A DNA stretch of 64,000 nucleotides from the NCBI GenBank assembly GCA_023055505.1, contig JALIRH010000026.1, forward strand, positions 8,509,591-8,573,590. The letters are read 5' to 3'. This stretch comes from Callipepla californica brunnescens. Lineage: Eukaryota; Chordata; Aves; Galliformes; Odontophoridae. The notes below the pieces were generated by a model. It made no database searches and was not told the DNA's origin. It saw nothing but the letters and a program-made list of their open reading frames with translations. Positions 50,201 through 62,403 of the stretch are shown here, in pieces; position 1 is the first letter of the stretch, and each line of letters opens with the position of its first letter. A program made the translations under genes and the position numbers.

Positions 50201-51982
50201 CAGATATATTTTTTTGAACTTACTGATTGCCTTCAGCATTATTTGAGAAAATAAGTCTCAAACCTTAGTTCAAGTTTTATTAAGTATTATGAAATTTGAG
50301 GGAAGGAAGAGGCTGTGATAAGGTCTCTGAGAGAAAAGCTGCTTGATAAGCTCATTCTTTGTTTAGTATCAAAAGAGTTGACCTAGAAGAGGATTCTTGT
50401 GTGTGTCCTGGCTGCTGGGAGCTTCTTAGATTGGAATGAACTAACTACAGTATGCAAATTTATAGGAAACTAAGCTTTGTTAGATCTTCATAATGTTACG
50501 TGAGGAAAAAGCATGAGTGGCTTTCTTAATCTTTTTTAATTTGATGGTCTTCCTCCTTCCCCCTAGGTTATTTTTCTATGACCTTTTTATAACGTTAGGG
50601 GTGGAGCACTCATTCAGGGTGTTGGACAGTTGCCCGCCTGATGAGAATTGATTTGTTCAGGCCCATAATCTGGATTTGTTTACACCACCTGAAGGCTTGA
50701 TTTTGTTTTTAATACATAACTGACTGAAGTCCTTTAGGAAGCATGTTGCAGGTATGGAGTTTAGCTTTGGACTGTTTGGGCAATGGGTGCTGTATTTTCA
50801 AGTTAGTCTGTTTTCATTGACAGGCAGTGAATCTGTCAGCAAAGGCAAAGAAGGCCAGGCTTGACTTCTGTGCGCTGTGTGTTGTTGGAGAATGATGATC
50901 AAAGCCCAAACAATGCTGCTGTTGTAGTATATAAGTATCTGAATGACAGTTATCTGTTAAGGGTACCAACTGAAGATGGCAAACTGTTGTAATCTATACC
51001 ATGTTATTGGTCAACATCTCTTTGATTCTTCTAGGTTAAGGAGGTTTGTAAGAAGTAGGGAAGCTTCAGATAGAGGCATGTATTTTTTTTTTCCTGTGTT
51101 TGCAAAACACTTAGCAATTCGAAGTGAAGACAAAATCCAAATACACCAGAGTGTGCAATCCTACCAACGTACTTCAGTGATATGTTGCTCTAGTAGAAAA
51201 TGAGCTTAAAACATAAAGCAAAAGAGTCTTACTCATGTTGTTATTTATTCTGAAAAACAGGTTGGACAGACTGCTGTGTAGTGTTTATTCAAGAGCATAA
51301 AATGAGCTTGGTTTGCTCTGTTAGACAGGTGTGTATTACTGTGTTCCAGTGAAACCACTTGCTGAGCTCAGGAAAGGCACCTGTTTGGTGGGAAGAAAAT
51401 TTCAGCTGAGTTGTAGTGGTATGCAAGGGATAACAGGGTGACTCCAAGGTGAAGCGTCCTTTTTAAGCTGCAGTTCTTGCCATGGAACTGTGATAGTTTT
51501 GCATCTGTTTATGTTAGTTGTGCTTCAGTCAGTGTTAGTTGTACTCAGGTTGCGGTGTGTGTGTATTAGACTTTTTGTAATTTATCAATTATGAATAATA
51601 ATGATTCAGGAAAGCTGCATTTCAAGGGCTTTTTTATTATCTCGCGTGCCACAAATATGTAATACTTAGAGATTTACCGAAGGAATGTAATGAATCTGTG
51701 ACAATAGAAATGATTACAGAGGTGGTGAAAAGAATACTTCAATGCCTTATTTTTATTTCCCCGGAGTTCATATTCACATATCAAAGTAAATTAAGCAGAA
51801 TACACTGCTTAGAATTTTTTTTTTTTTTTGACTCCTGAGTCAAAAGATATTATGCACAAAATGTAATTCTCTTTATTCCCTGTCCTACAGTCTTTACTTG
51901 TAGTCAGAGTAAATGCAGAAGCATATTCTGCATCCATTCATGGTACAAAGGGAAAGATGCCAGTTATCAGTGGTATGTATAG
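47211..51982. other. Non-coding stretch, probable intron
   Basis: No exon or RNA gene was recognised. T-rich low-complexity sequence occurs at about 49877-49908. Open frames up to 85 codons resemble no known protein. Confidence 0.55.
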
Positions 51983-52290
51983 GTGCAGTAAAAGGTTGCT
52001 CCGAAAGTCATGCCTCCTGTTTATTTCCTTGGTAACTTCAAGAGCTATGAAGAGAAAACGACAGTATTTTGTAGAACAAATTCTCATCTACAGGATAGTT
52101 TTTCAGCATAGGCACCACCATCAGTTATTCACTGCTATAAAAAATGCATAAGAATCTGCATGCTGCACTCAAAAATCTACATGGCAATCTATAACGTGTC
52201 TTGTCTTTAACATTGCTGTTTCTACTGCTGAACCATACCAGCATCACCTTACTGAGCTTGCGTCCACTTTGCGTTGTTTATTGGAGAAGA
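51983..52290 (-). mobile_element. Mariner-type DNA transposon remnant (Galluhop/Mariner1-like)
   Basis: The left end carries GGTTGCTCCGAAAGTCATGC at 51994-52013, which matches, from memory, the terminal inverted repeat of the chicken mariner family (GGTTGCTCCGAAAGTAATGC). On the minus strand, 52096-52128 encodes ITDGGAYAEKL, close to the C-terminal end of mariner transposases (ASDGDY.E-like), with a stop at 52084-52086. Farther right, about 52145-52290 resembles the interior of short non-autonomous copies, including a diverged VDxSxVR helix-turn-helix-like trace. The reading frame is broken elsewhere, and the opposite terminal repeat was not found in the next several hundred bases. The element is therefore truncated and inactive. 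Confidence 0.8.
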
Positions 52291-52634
52291 CAGATCTGAT
52301 GGGAACTGGAATCGTTCTGTCTAGAGGCATTTCCTATTTGCTTATTTGTCTAGGAATAAATACAAACAGAGATGAATTTCACTGTAATCCTCAGTGTTCA
52401 TTATGTTGCGTTAATCTCTGCAGCTACATCTGATTATAAAAGGAAAAAAAAAGCCATCAGTAGGCTTTAAAAGTTTCTGCCATCTGTCCTGGTGCTTACC
52501 CTTCGTTTGCTGTAAGGATGTATTGTGAGCAGCTTGAAAGGTTCCCTGGTGGATTGTAATGCTATTTTTATCTTGTCTGTCTTTTGGGCCCTGTGTGTTC
52601 TATTGGAGCAGTGTGTGGATCTTGTGTCACTGAA

Positions 52635-52657
52635 ATATATGTATGTATGTATATATT
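52635..52657. repeat. (TATG)n/(TA)n simple repeat
   Basis: ATATATGTATGTATGTATAT is visible directly. Confidence 0.8.
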
Positions 52658-55600
52658 TGTATCCTCATAGCCTTTTCATTAGTTGTTAAGTGTGGCAGCT
52701 GTGGGTTTGGGATCTTTATCTATACTGTATATGAAACTACACCTTGCCCAGTGAACTTTTCACAACAACTGGTCACTCAAATTTAATGTAGAAATTGTAG
52801 TAAGTGGAAGGGTGTGCTTTCCTCTCTGTCCATCCTTGGCGTTTTACCTTGTTTACCTTGTGTGTTTCTCCAAATCAGTATCACACACGTGATTGTACCC
52901 TTCAGCTAACTTTCTGGATTGTGTTCACCCTTCATCTGACATTTTACCGGTCCTTGTGTGCTGCGGAGATGTTGTTGGATATGAAACCGCAGGATGAGGG
53001 CTGGCATATGCTTTCAGCAAGACGAGGGCTTTCTGGCAGCTCCTGGCCTACTTAACAGTGTGTATGAGCTACTGCAATTGAAGGGAATATGATTACTTGT
53101 GATTGCTGTGGAGGAACAGGCTGCTGTATTTTGAAGAGCTATTTGAGCTATGGAATTCACAACGCTCTTTTTGCCATGCTGAAGTACCTCATTTGTCTGA
53201 ATCACGTTTTGTCACTATCTTGAACGTAATAAACAGTATGTCACTGAAGCTCGTCCTGACCTCCATGAGCTTTTGAGAAAATACTCCTGTTACTGAAAAG
53301 CTGGGTTAATCTCTCCCTAAATCTCTAAGTAATTCAGGCTGTTACTGTGGTGTCAGCACTTTTCCCTAGAAAGCACAGACGGTCAAGTGATAAAGATCAA
53401 GATCATGACCCTCAGATGCAATATCTGAGAATCAATGCCTGCATTTTTTTTAATATAAATGATGAGTTTATTTAAATATTGAAAATGTTTTTAATACATT
53501 AAGTATTCTTTTAAAACACCTTTTCAGCTACTATTGGTTCCTTGGATTTTTCTTAGTAAATTTTGCTTCGTGAGTAAGATAGGAATAAGTTTGGGGAGGA
53601 GAATTCCATTGGGAGTTAGCAAGTGTGTGGAATTTCTGTGATTTTTTAAAATAAAAATTTTAGGAGACTGAAAGAATAGTTTTTGGGGGAGGTAGATGTT
53701 CAGTGTTCTCTGTAGATGTAAAATATTGCCCATTTGCGAATTGCAAGCTGGCTGCGTTTTCAGAATGGTGAGATCAAAGTTCTTAATTGGCAGTTTCCTG
53801 GTGTTTGAAATGTGTAGAATTGTGGAAATTAAGAACTTGGAAGTCTCTGTGAGAGCTAGTTATGTACACGGTGCCCAAGATAATGCAAATTACACTAGCT
53901 GACAATCTTATTCTGTGAGCTAAGGGAATCCTGCTGATCTTCTTTTTGTGTTTTGAACCTTGATAATCCATTGTCCCTTGTGGCCAAACAAGGGAGATCT
54001 TGTTTTCCGTATATCAAATGATGGCAATGATTTCTTGGCAGCTGAATTAATTTTAAGTTTATAATGTGACTTCAGATTAACATTTGATTTCTCTTAGGTA
54101 ATGATATTTTAGCCTCTGAACTCTGTTCATAGGAGAAAAAAAAATCCTCTCTCTGAAGCATTTGTACTTCAAATCTGATCATGCTTTTTCTCTCATGTAG
54201 TGTGTACGTGTCAGAGTTTAACCCCTTAACGGCTAGCTGCATCAGAAGTGCTGTGCCCATGATGCTAGGTAGAAATAGGGCAAATGTGGGTAAAAGAAAT
54301 AGTTGAAATAGTGCGGTGTATAGTTAGTTTAGTACCTGTAAATAGAAAATAAAATCTGAAAATAAGAGTTACTCTTAAGATGCTCTTGTAGGCTGCTGGT
54401 ACGTTCTCCATTTTTTTTTTTTTTCATTTCTTTATTTCTTACTGCCTGAAGTGGGAAAATGATTTATCCTCTTCCATCTTCATGTTCTTGCACACTAGAG
54501 CAGACTTAAAAAGCGAGCATATGGAGAAAGGTTAATGCCTTTTAATTAGTTTCCATGGGACTTAAATAAATAAACAAAATAGATACAGTTCATTTTCTTA
54601 TGGAAGATTGTTTTCTCACAGTGTATATATTAAATTAAATTTGAATAAGGTTCTGTTCAGAGGAACTCTTTTTTGATATGATGTGAGGACTAGAATGGAC
54701 CAAGTATTTTGGGGTGAGAAGAAGGATCCTGGAATTAATTTCCCAGCAGCAAATGTCATCCCTCCAGGCCACTGTGGAAGTGATGCCTATGTTGCATACC
54801 AGCCTGTGTTCAAGAGGAGGTGTTCAGCTGCTAGATCTGTGTTTCTTGCTGGAGCAGCAGTTCTGCGTCTGTTCCAGGCGATGAGTTGGATGGAGGTCTC
54901 CCATGTGCCGGGTACCATTCACAGGCAGTCCTCCAGGTGACTGAAACGCTTGGCCTGTCTTCAGAGCTTTTGTGGTAGCTTAACTATTGCTGGCATAAGT
55001 TGGTTTCCTAAAAGGTTGCAGTTGTGCTGAGTAAGAATACACGTAGTCGCGTTTTCTTGGAAGTAATGACAGTAATTACAAAGATAAGGTGCTTTTCTGT
55101 CTCAGGAATGGAGTGATTATGGGTTTTGCTAACCAGAAACTTAGGTTTCTTACTTCCTCCCCAGCTATGACTGCAGTGGCTTTCCTTGCTTTCTGCTGGC
55201 CTTTTGCCTTTTACATCTGTAGCTGCACGTAGTTCCAGTCACTCCTTATCCTACATGAGCACTCTGTGCCAGGAGGAGCCCTCAGAGACCGCAGCTTAAC
55301 TCTTCTTAAGCTTTGCTGTACAAGCTTGTTGTCAGACAAAGCTTCACATTGAATTCACATTTTCATTATGGAACCGTGCATCTAATTTGTTCTTTCAGTT
55401 AACTTAAATGGAAGATGGGTGGCATCTGTTTAATAAAATCCATCCTCATCTGGAGATTATAGAGGAAAACATTTACAGTTTCCTGTACGTTAGTGTATGG
55501 GCTTAATACTGCTATAGGGGATTCACTGCTGACTTGGAATTTTATAGGTAACTACATAGTCAACACATTTCTTGAAACTGAAGAAGGTGTTCTTATATTG

Positions 55601-56058
55601 ATGTTGTCTTGGTCTCAGGGGTTTCTGAATGCCTTTTCTAAATCTGAACTCACAGAAAGTAAAAGTGAGTGTTACCAATCCCGTGTCTAGGCTGTCCAGT
55701 ACAAATCCTCTAATTTAACCAGGTTTCTCTCATTTACTTCCATTGTGATTCTGTGTTAAAATATTCTGTGTTTTTTAGACTTCTATATATGCTTTTTTCT
55801 GAATTTCTTGGCAATGATACCTCACCCTTTAATGTAGGTGGGAATCTCTGTGCCATGATTTGTATTCAAGCACGTCAGTATTTCAAGAGGAAAACAAACC
55901 GAGTAAGTTTTAGGCAGTTGAGGCATACAGTGTGCTGCTACCCACCCGTAGCATATCGCTGTCTTTGCAGAGGACATACAGGATGTTTCTTGGCTGACTG
56001 ATCTTCCAGGTTTCATTCATTATATACAGCGCATGTATAATGCTTTTTTTTAATACAG

Positions 56059-56062
<4 letters not shown>

Positions 56063-56104
<42 letters not shown>
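56063..56104. repeat. (TG)21 microsatellite
   Basis: Uninterrupted TG dinucleotides run for 42 bases. A perfect array of this length is normally polymorphic in populations. Confidence 0.95.
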
Positions 56105-56106
<2 letters not shown>

Positions 56107-57599
56107 ATTTGGTTCTTATGCTACCAAGTCATAGCATCATAAGGTATAATTAGGCAAGCTATAATTAAACTACTATTGAGTTATGTAGTTTTGGATGATA
56201 CATTATTTCCTTTTGGATTGAAGCCATTTCTTTCATGTGGTTTTCACGTCTGCTATTTCTTGTTCTTCAAAATATGATTAAATACTCAGCAGACATGCAC
56301 AGTTAATGACGTACTGGGAAATTCAGTATTTTAATGACTTTGGGGTGTAAAGCCTGCTCCTCCACCCTCTATTTCTTTATTAATAACATTATGTATACTA
56401 TGTTATGTGTAAATCTGTGCGAGTGAAATATGACAAGTGAAAGCAGTGTAATAAGCACAAGCATGCGTTTTCTATGAAGAAAGTGAACCGTAGATACAGT
56501 GACTATTGCAAGTAGGGGATATGTTCCAAGGCTGTTTTTCATGCGTCAGCTAAAACAAGTGGGATGCCAGGTGACGGCAGCAGACTGCAGTGAAAATACT
56601 GGTTGCTGACTGGGAGGCTGGGTAAGCAGTTTGGTGACTGAAGGATTTGAGTGGGGATGCTGAGAACTGTCCTTGTTTCTGGCCAGTCGGCTGTGGCAAA
56701 TGTATTCCTGGAATGGTTTGTATCAACAGCTGCAATGCCATGTCTGTAAGAGACTCAGCTGAGTTCATGTCTCATTCAGCAGAGTAAGGAGATGTTAGGC
56801 ACCTGCAGCAGCGCCTGTGAGAATCTGAGGTTTTGCAGTTGCTTGGCTAAGGTGGGTTAATACCTGGGACTAAATTACAGTGAGGAAAGTGGTGTCCAAA
56901 AAGTGGGTTTGATGCCTGGTGCGTAATAGGTCAGTGATCATAAGCTTAGGAGAGACATGGCTTATTTATTTCACATTTGCGCAAGCCTGGGTGTTCGGCG
57001 GTTCCTCACAAATCAAGCACCCCAAACAGAACTGTCCATTTGTATGCAGAAGTTACAGAGTTAGTGACTTTTCCAATCTCTCTTACTCTTGGCGATTGGT
57101 TAGTAATTTACAGATAATTGTAATATTTCTGACTTTGCACTATTGCACATGCTCAGGGTGGGGGGGGAGGTGGAGTTCTTCACCTGGTTGAGTTCTTTCT
57201 GGTATATGGATGGGATCTTTACTAGTATGTTGAAGGTAGTTCAGCTAAAGATGCGTGGACCTTGGGTTTTTTTTTACAAGTTGACAACATCCTCACGGCA
57301 TTGTTTCATGTTTTCTTTGAGGCCTGCTGGCTGTGGAATGTCCCTGGCTAAAGGATGTCAAGTGTTTGTTCTTCTGACACCTAATACAGTATTAGTTCAG
57401 TGTTTAGAGAGAGTCTTCATCAGAAGAGGGAGAGCACAGATGTAACTCCCTTGCTGCCCACACTCCCTTCTGAAAGGCTCCAGAACAAGGACTGAGCTTA
57501 CATGAACCAGACTACAAAAGACACAAACCGAAGGAGCCCCAGGTGTGCACATTACTGGCAGAACACAAGGGTGGTGATATCTCAACTTCTTTACACAAC

Positions 57600-57612
57600 T
57601 CTCTCTCTCTCC
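57600..57612. repeat. Short (CT)n tract
   Basis: Six CT units lie just upstream of the 39-base tandem duplication. Confidence 0.8.
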
Positions 57613-57631
57613 ACTTCTGACACAGAAAGGT

Positions 57632-57709
57632 AATATCCTTCTAAGTCTCCATTTGACTTCATTTCTGGATAATATTGTTCCAAGCCTCTATCTGACCTTG
57701 TTTCTAGAC
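57632..57709. repeat. Degenerate tandem duplication, unit 39 bases
   Basis: The unit at 57632-57670 (AATATCCTTCTAAGTCTCCA...) is followed without a gap by a diverged copy at 57671-57709 (AATATTGTTCCAAGCCTCTA...). By eye roughly two thirds of positions agree, with shared CTGACTT/CTGACCTT-like and TTTCT.GA words. A still weaker third copy may follow to about 57750. Confidence 0.6.
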
Positions 57710-58656
57710 ATATGGGTTAGATCACTATGAGTCTTGGTTGACCCTATCTTTTGTTATTTTCCTGAGGTTTAAGTAAGGTTATTTATTTGGACCTTTGAAG
57801 TCATAGTTATTACTCCTGGTTACCACAAAGAGAATTAAAAGGTGTACTAGCCCACCATATGGGACAGGACAACATTCCGGCTCTGGTTGTAGCAGAAGAT
57901 CAGGAGGCTGCAATTGACTTCAATGATGCCTGCCTCGAAAGTGGAGACTGCAAAACTGGGTGATGGGTGATAGCAGAGGCAGAAGGATGGCTATAAGAGC
58001 TTGTCAGCAGGGGATGGAGAACTCTAGTGTTGGGGAAAGAATGATGTTCTGTGTGTTCAAGTAGCATGCCAGGCACTTGGTAGCGTGTTAAAATGATAGT
58101 AGGACTTGACAGTATGATTGCTGATGTTGAATGATGCTCCTTTTGCCTAATGGCAGCTGTAGCTCTTTCAGGTAGACTGTTTTGGTTGGGATTCAGGATA
58201 AGCTTTCAGAGGAAAGATGACAGCACCGGTGTCATACAGGCAGTCTGAAAGTGAATGTCTATTTGCTTCTTTTCTTTTTGAAAAGAAAAAAAAAAATCAA
58301 ATATGCTTACACTGTGTTTGTGCATATGTGGAGTGTGAAATACCAATATTTACATAAGCTGTTGTCCTTTTGTGTGAAGTAATTTCTATGATGCAGGACA
58401 GTAATGGTATTTGCTAAGAGCTGGTTAGAATTGCATGTGCTTTATTTGACTGTTTTATGAGATTTGTGATAGTGGTGATCTTAAACATTGGCTTTCATTT
58501 CTTACTTTTTCATTTTTCCTGTAATAGTAGTTATGTTAAGATGGATTAAAACTGTAGAAGAAATTTATGTTCTGCTACAGGAGCATAAATGTTTTATTAA
58601 AACTAATAGTGTATAACTTTAAACTGATTTGAAACCTTTTCCACTTCTTTAACGTA

Positions 58657-58725
58657 GCAATAACATTTATTGCTTACACAGCGCTTGACCTTTCCAAAAG
58701 CGCTTTACAAATATTAATTAATTGT
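58657..58725. repeat. Ancient retroposon-like tail (core MIR/L2-type word)
   Basis: TAACATTTATTGCTTACACA, then GCGCTTGACCTTTCCAAAAG and CGCTTTACAAATATTAATTA, resemble, from memory, the old amniote repeat word ATAGCGC...CAAAGCGCTTTACAAACATTAATTAAT. Such remnants are shared across amniotes and occasionally retained as regulatory DNA. The exact family cannot be assigned by eye. Downstream sequence is too diverged to extend the match. Confidence 0.45.
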
Positions 58726-61427
58726 TTTCTGAGATTGAAAAAGCCGCACAGTGAAGAGTGGGGGAAGGAACAGTGGGAACAGTAAGGCCGAAAGAGGAGA
58801 GAGCGTTTTACAACACCTTAGGATTTCCTGTGTTGTCAGAGGTGCCAGCCTTCTTTTATGTTTGTTCCCATTTGGGTCAACAATTATCTTTGGAATTCCA
58901 CCCTGCATTTTTCTTAGCAAATTTCTCCTCTGACAATATGCAGTGAAGTTAAGCCTCCTGTGTGCTTACAGTCCCAGTGTGGTTTCTGTTGGAAAACAGC
59001 AAGCGTAGTCACATTCTCTTAGTGTATCTCAAACTAGAACTGATTAAACTTCATAAGGTACCTTCCAGAGAGTGATATTAAGGAGTTGAACACAATTAGC
59101 ATTTCCACATTTTGTGGACATATAAAAATCAAAACTCAGAAAAGATAGACCTGGAAATAGCAAATTAGTTGCATGGGAAATTGTTCCTTCTTAAGTGAAA
59201 GAATGAGATTGTCTAAATATGGAAAGCAGAAATGTTTTGAATTCTGAAATAGAAAAAGATATCACCGTTTAAGTCCTTGTGGTTTCATGATATTTGTAAT
59301 TGGTATTGACGTTATAACATCATGCAGTTCTCTGAGAGTTAAAGAGTTAATGTTGCAGTCCTATGGTTTGTCGATAGTTCCAGTCTCTTGGTCTCAGAAG
59401 AGAACAATGAACTACAACTCCTAGAAGACTTCATTTTTTTCGTTTTCAGTTTGGAGGAAAAGATAAAACTGCCTGGGAGTCACAAGACTGCTCCCATTGC
59501 TCCCAAATGGTTTCGCCTACAGAGTTAGAATAAGGACTTTGGTTTCAGAAGCTCTCTTTGTCATTTTATTTGATCTATTAGCTTCAATTCCAACCATATT
59601 GTATTGTGTTATATCACATTCTGCTACTTTATTTAGTTAATTAAGTTTCTTTTTTTTTTTTTTTCCTCTTAGCTCATTGCCACCATTTTCCCTTGTCCAG
59701 GCCCACCCCTATCTTTTCCCTTCCCTCCCAAACCTCTTTTACGGGATGTGGATCTGTGGGTCCCTTCACCCCCTTGTCACAGAACCAGGCCAAAATGTGA
59801 CAGTCCTGCTGGATGTTTTACATCCCATGCTTATGTCAGAGGAAAAGGGAAGCCAGTTTTTCCATACGTGTCAGATTGTGTTCACTGTACTGTATACACT
59901 CAGGAGTTTGTGTAGAGGAATAAGTTCTACTCTAGTTAATTAATTTCATTAGTTGTTTAATTAGTTATGGCCAAATGAGCTAACAGTAGTAATAGTAAAA
60001 GCTACTGTCTACAGCCACGCCTATCACTGTTGCTCAATGCTCTTTGGTCGTAGGGCAGTGTTGATCTTACTCAGCAGGAGAGTTGGCACAAATATCTGTT
60101 TAAATTCCCAATTTGCTACCAAGCACGTTAAGCTATGTTCCTCCTGAGCATTTCAGGAGTGCTGGCTACACTGCTTACGCTCATACATCAAAACGAGAGC
60201 TGTGGCTTTTAAAGATTTTCCTCAGGTCCAGATGCCAATTATAGACATAGCGTTAAAGTTGTGCTCCTCCGTATTTGGTGAGGTATGGTTATAATATGTG
60301 CTCTGGGCTCTGGTGGCCCTCTGAGCTTGTCTAAATAGTTGCTTGTACTACAGAGTTCTAAGTTGTAGTGCACTTTTCTTTATGTGTCTTCTCCCATCCT
60401 GTTGGAGGAGAGAGGAGGGCATGTCCAGTGGTCTCACAGGGTCTCAGTTGCAAGTTGAAGAGGAAAGGAATGGGTGTCAAGAAAAAGGCAGATAAAATTA
60501 GGGAAGAATGTTCATGTTCAAAGATGCGGAACCTTGTTTTACCTTGAATCAAGTTTTTGTGGAACAATCTTTATTGCAGCTTCAAGAAATGGTGTTGGCA
60601 TCTTAAAGTTGAAAAAGATTCACTTTGCGTTTCATTTGAAGCTTTTTTTTTTTAACCTACCAGAAGCATGGAATTGTTTACTTGATAAATATGAAAAAGT
60701 ATAATTTCCTGAGATATCAAACAGACTCGGTTCAGTTGATAATTACTTTTCATCATGTTTGACTGCTGTGTAAACATCATCCAATGTGTTAGCCTGATAT
60801 ATTATTACTTCTCTTTTGTCTCTTCCATTGCACATGTTAGTTAAGTCTTGGGCTTTCTTTTGGATGCTTTGCAAACTCAGAACGTAGATATGGGCATAAA
60901 CTTCCTGATTCGTTTCAGATTGTGGCTTTTTTGTCTGGTTGTGGGTAACGTATCTGGCTGTACTTAGTACCCCATAAAGAAATGTGAGCTGGGAACACAG
61001 GTTTGTGGTATTGTTTTGAAGCACGTGTGAATGTGCATCATTACAGATGTTGGCCATGTGTGCATCATATTGATTCCCCATAAATGGTGGAATTGTTTTT
61101 AAAAAATAGCTGAAGTCCATTATTTTAGCACAGCGTAGTTTCACTTTTGATGGTCGGTTTGTACTTGCTCTTGAAGAGGCATCTGAAAATGGATAATGGT
61201 GATGTTAGAGGTACCTTGTTAGAGTTTTTATTATAACCATATGGAGACTTGATGTGTATGCACAGGTCATTTGTCATTAATTGTTCTTATTTTCTTTTTG
61301 GTTTTGAGTATACATCTTTGTTTTATTACGTATTTCACTTCTTTTGAAGCGTCCTCTCTGTTTTTGTTTGTGCAGCTTTCTCTATGATAGTATGGGCTAA
61401 TCTTGAGGAATTCTGCGTGGAAGTTCT
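58726..61427. other. Non-coding stretch, probable intron
   Basis: No confirmed exon was found. A strong polypyrimidine-AG, TTTTTTTTTTTTTTTCCTCTTAG, ends at 59672 and would suit a splice acceptor, but no matching donor or conserved coding sequence was recognised after it. A minus-strand frame of 133 codons at 60743-61144 (GTG start; first ATG at about codon 9) resembles no known protein. Confidence 0.5.
59650..59664. repeat. Poly(T) tract of 15 bases
   Basis: A T run precedes CCTCTTAG. It contributes to a splice-acceptor-like context on the plus strand. Confidence 0.85.
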
Positions 61428-61624
61428 TTCAGGGAAACCTTCTTCACAGTAAGGGTGATGAAACACTGGCACAGGCTACTCAGAGAGGTTGTTGGAGTCT
61501 CCTCTGGAGAAATTCAATACCTGCCAGGATGCCAGCCTGGTCTAGAGAGCAGCTTGGGCAGGGGGGTTGGACTTGATGATCTCTGGAGGTCCCTTCCAAC
61601 CCCAACAATTCTATGATTCTGTGA
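61428..61624 (+). mobile_element. CR1 LINE 3'-UTR copy
   Basis: The order AACACTGGCACAGGCTACTC, AGAGAGGTTGTTGGAGTCTC, GCTTGGGCAGGGGGGTTGGA, CTTGATGATCTCTGGAGGTC and CCTTCCAACCCCAACAATTC, ending TATGATTCTGTGA, is a complete CR1 3' terminus. It is well preserved at the end and 5'-truncated. The orientation is the same as the other downstream copies. Confidence 0.93.
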
Positions 61625-61992
61625 AATGGGACTGAAGTAGCTAATACAGTGGTTTTACTTTCACACCAGCCTCAAGAGTTGTAATTGGACTCCCAGTTCT
61701 TCACCTTTGCAGGTAGCAAGTCAATTTTTGTTCTAGTGTTTCAATGTGCACTGTCTGGTGGTGTTTAAGATGCCATCTCAACCTTTTTCCATATTGATCA
61801 TTTATGAAATTCTGAACTTGATATTTAGATCAGTAATTTATTCATTGTTTATATGAGTAGCATTTTAGTGCCACACATTGTGCTGTATTTTAAGTCATTT
61901 CTTGACCCAGAGACACAGCTCTGTTTTGGTTTCTATCTACTTGCACCGAGAGACGTAGCTCGGAAACCTAGGGTTTCCTTCTGTCTCTTTTT

Positions 61993-62015
61993 TTGTTGTT
62001 GTTGTTGTTGTTGTT
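61993..62015. repeat. (TTG)n microsatellite
   Basis: About six TTG units are followed by a T run. The frame through this tract on the plus strand gives a spurious Cys-rich run. Confidence 0.9.
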
Positions 62016-62383
62016 TTTGTTGTCAGCCTCGATTTTGCAGGAACCGAAATCCTGTAATCGGAGCAGGAAGTCTCAAGTTTTTGAAAAATGTTTGATCTTG
62101 TTTGCTGCTTATTAAGTAAGCTGAATTCTTTTGTTAGTTATATAATAGTAATAAAAATGAATGCAAGTTCATGTTTTGAAATAGTCAGAATATTACTTTT
62201 GGTTGTTTTTTTTTTATTTTTATTTTTTTAAGTAGCAAAGTAGTATTGTGAGCAGTAGCTCTAGCTTTTCAGTATTCAAGCAGCCATATTCTTGATCACC
62301 TAGGACTGCTCAGGCAGTGAGGTGACTGTTATTGGGTAAAATTTTGGTCCCAAATTCAGGCTACTGTGACTCTGCAGTAAATT

Positions 62384-62403
62384 AAAAAAAAAAAAAAAAA
62401 AAA
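62384..62403. repeat. Poly(A) tract of 20 bases
   Basis: A run of 20 A is followed by GGTTTCATTTGGC. It could be the tail of a retroposed copy, but no body was recognised upstream. Confidence 0.85.

Larger units (their letters stand above)
52291..58656. other. Non-coding stretch, probable intron
   Basis: No exon or RNA gene was recognised. It contains microsatellites and a degenerate tandem repeat, listed separately. A phrase at about 57910-57930 (CAATTGACTTCAATGATGCC) resembles the CATTGACTTCAATGGG words of old amniote LINE remnants but is too short to assign. Confidence 0.55.

Noticed and set aside
57440..57900. Possible LTR of an endogenous retrovirus
   Set aside because: No TG...CA boundaries, target-site duplication, primer-binding site or coding remnant was seen. 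Composition alone is not enough.
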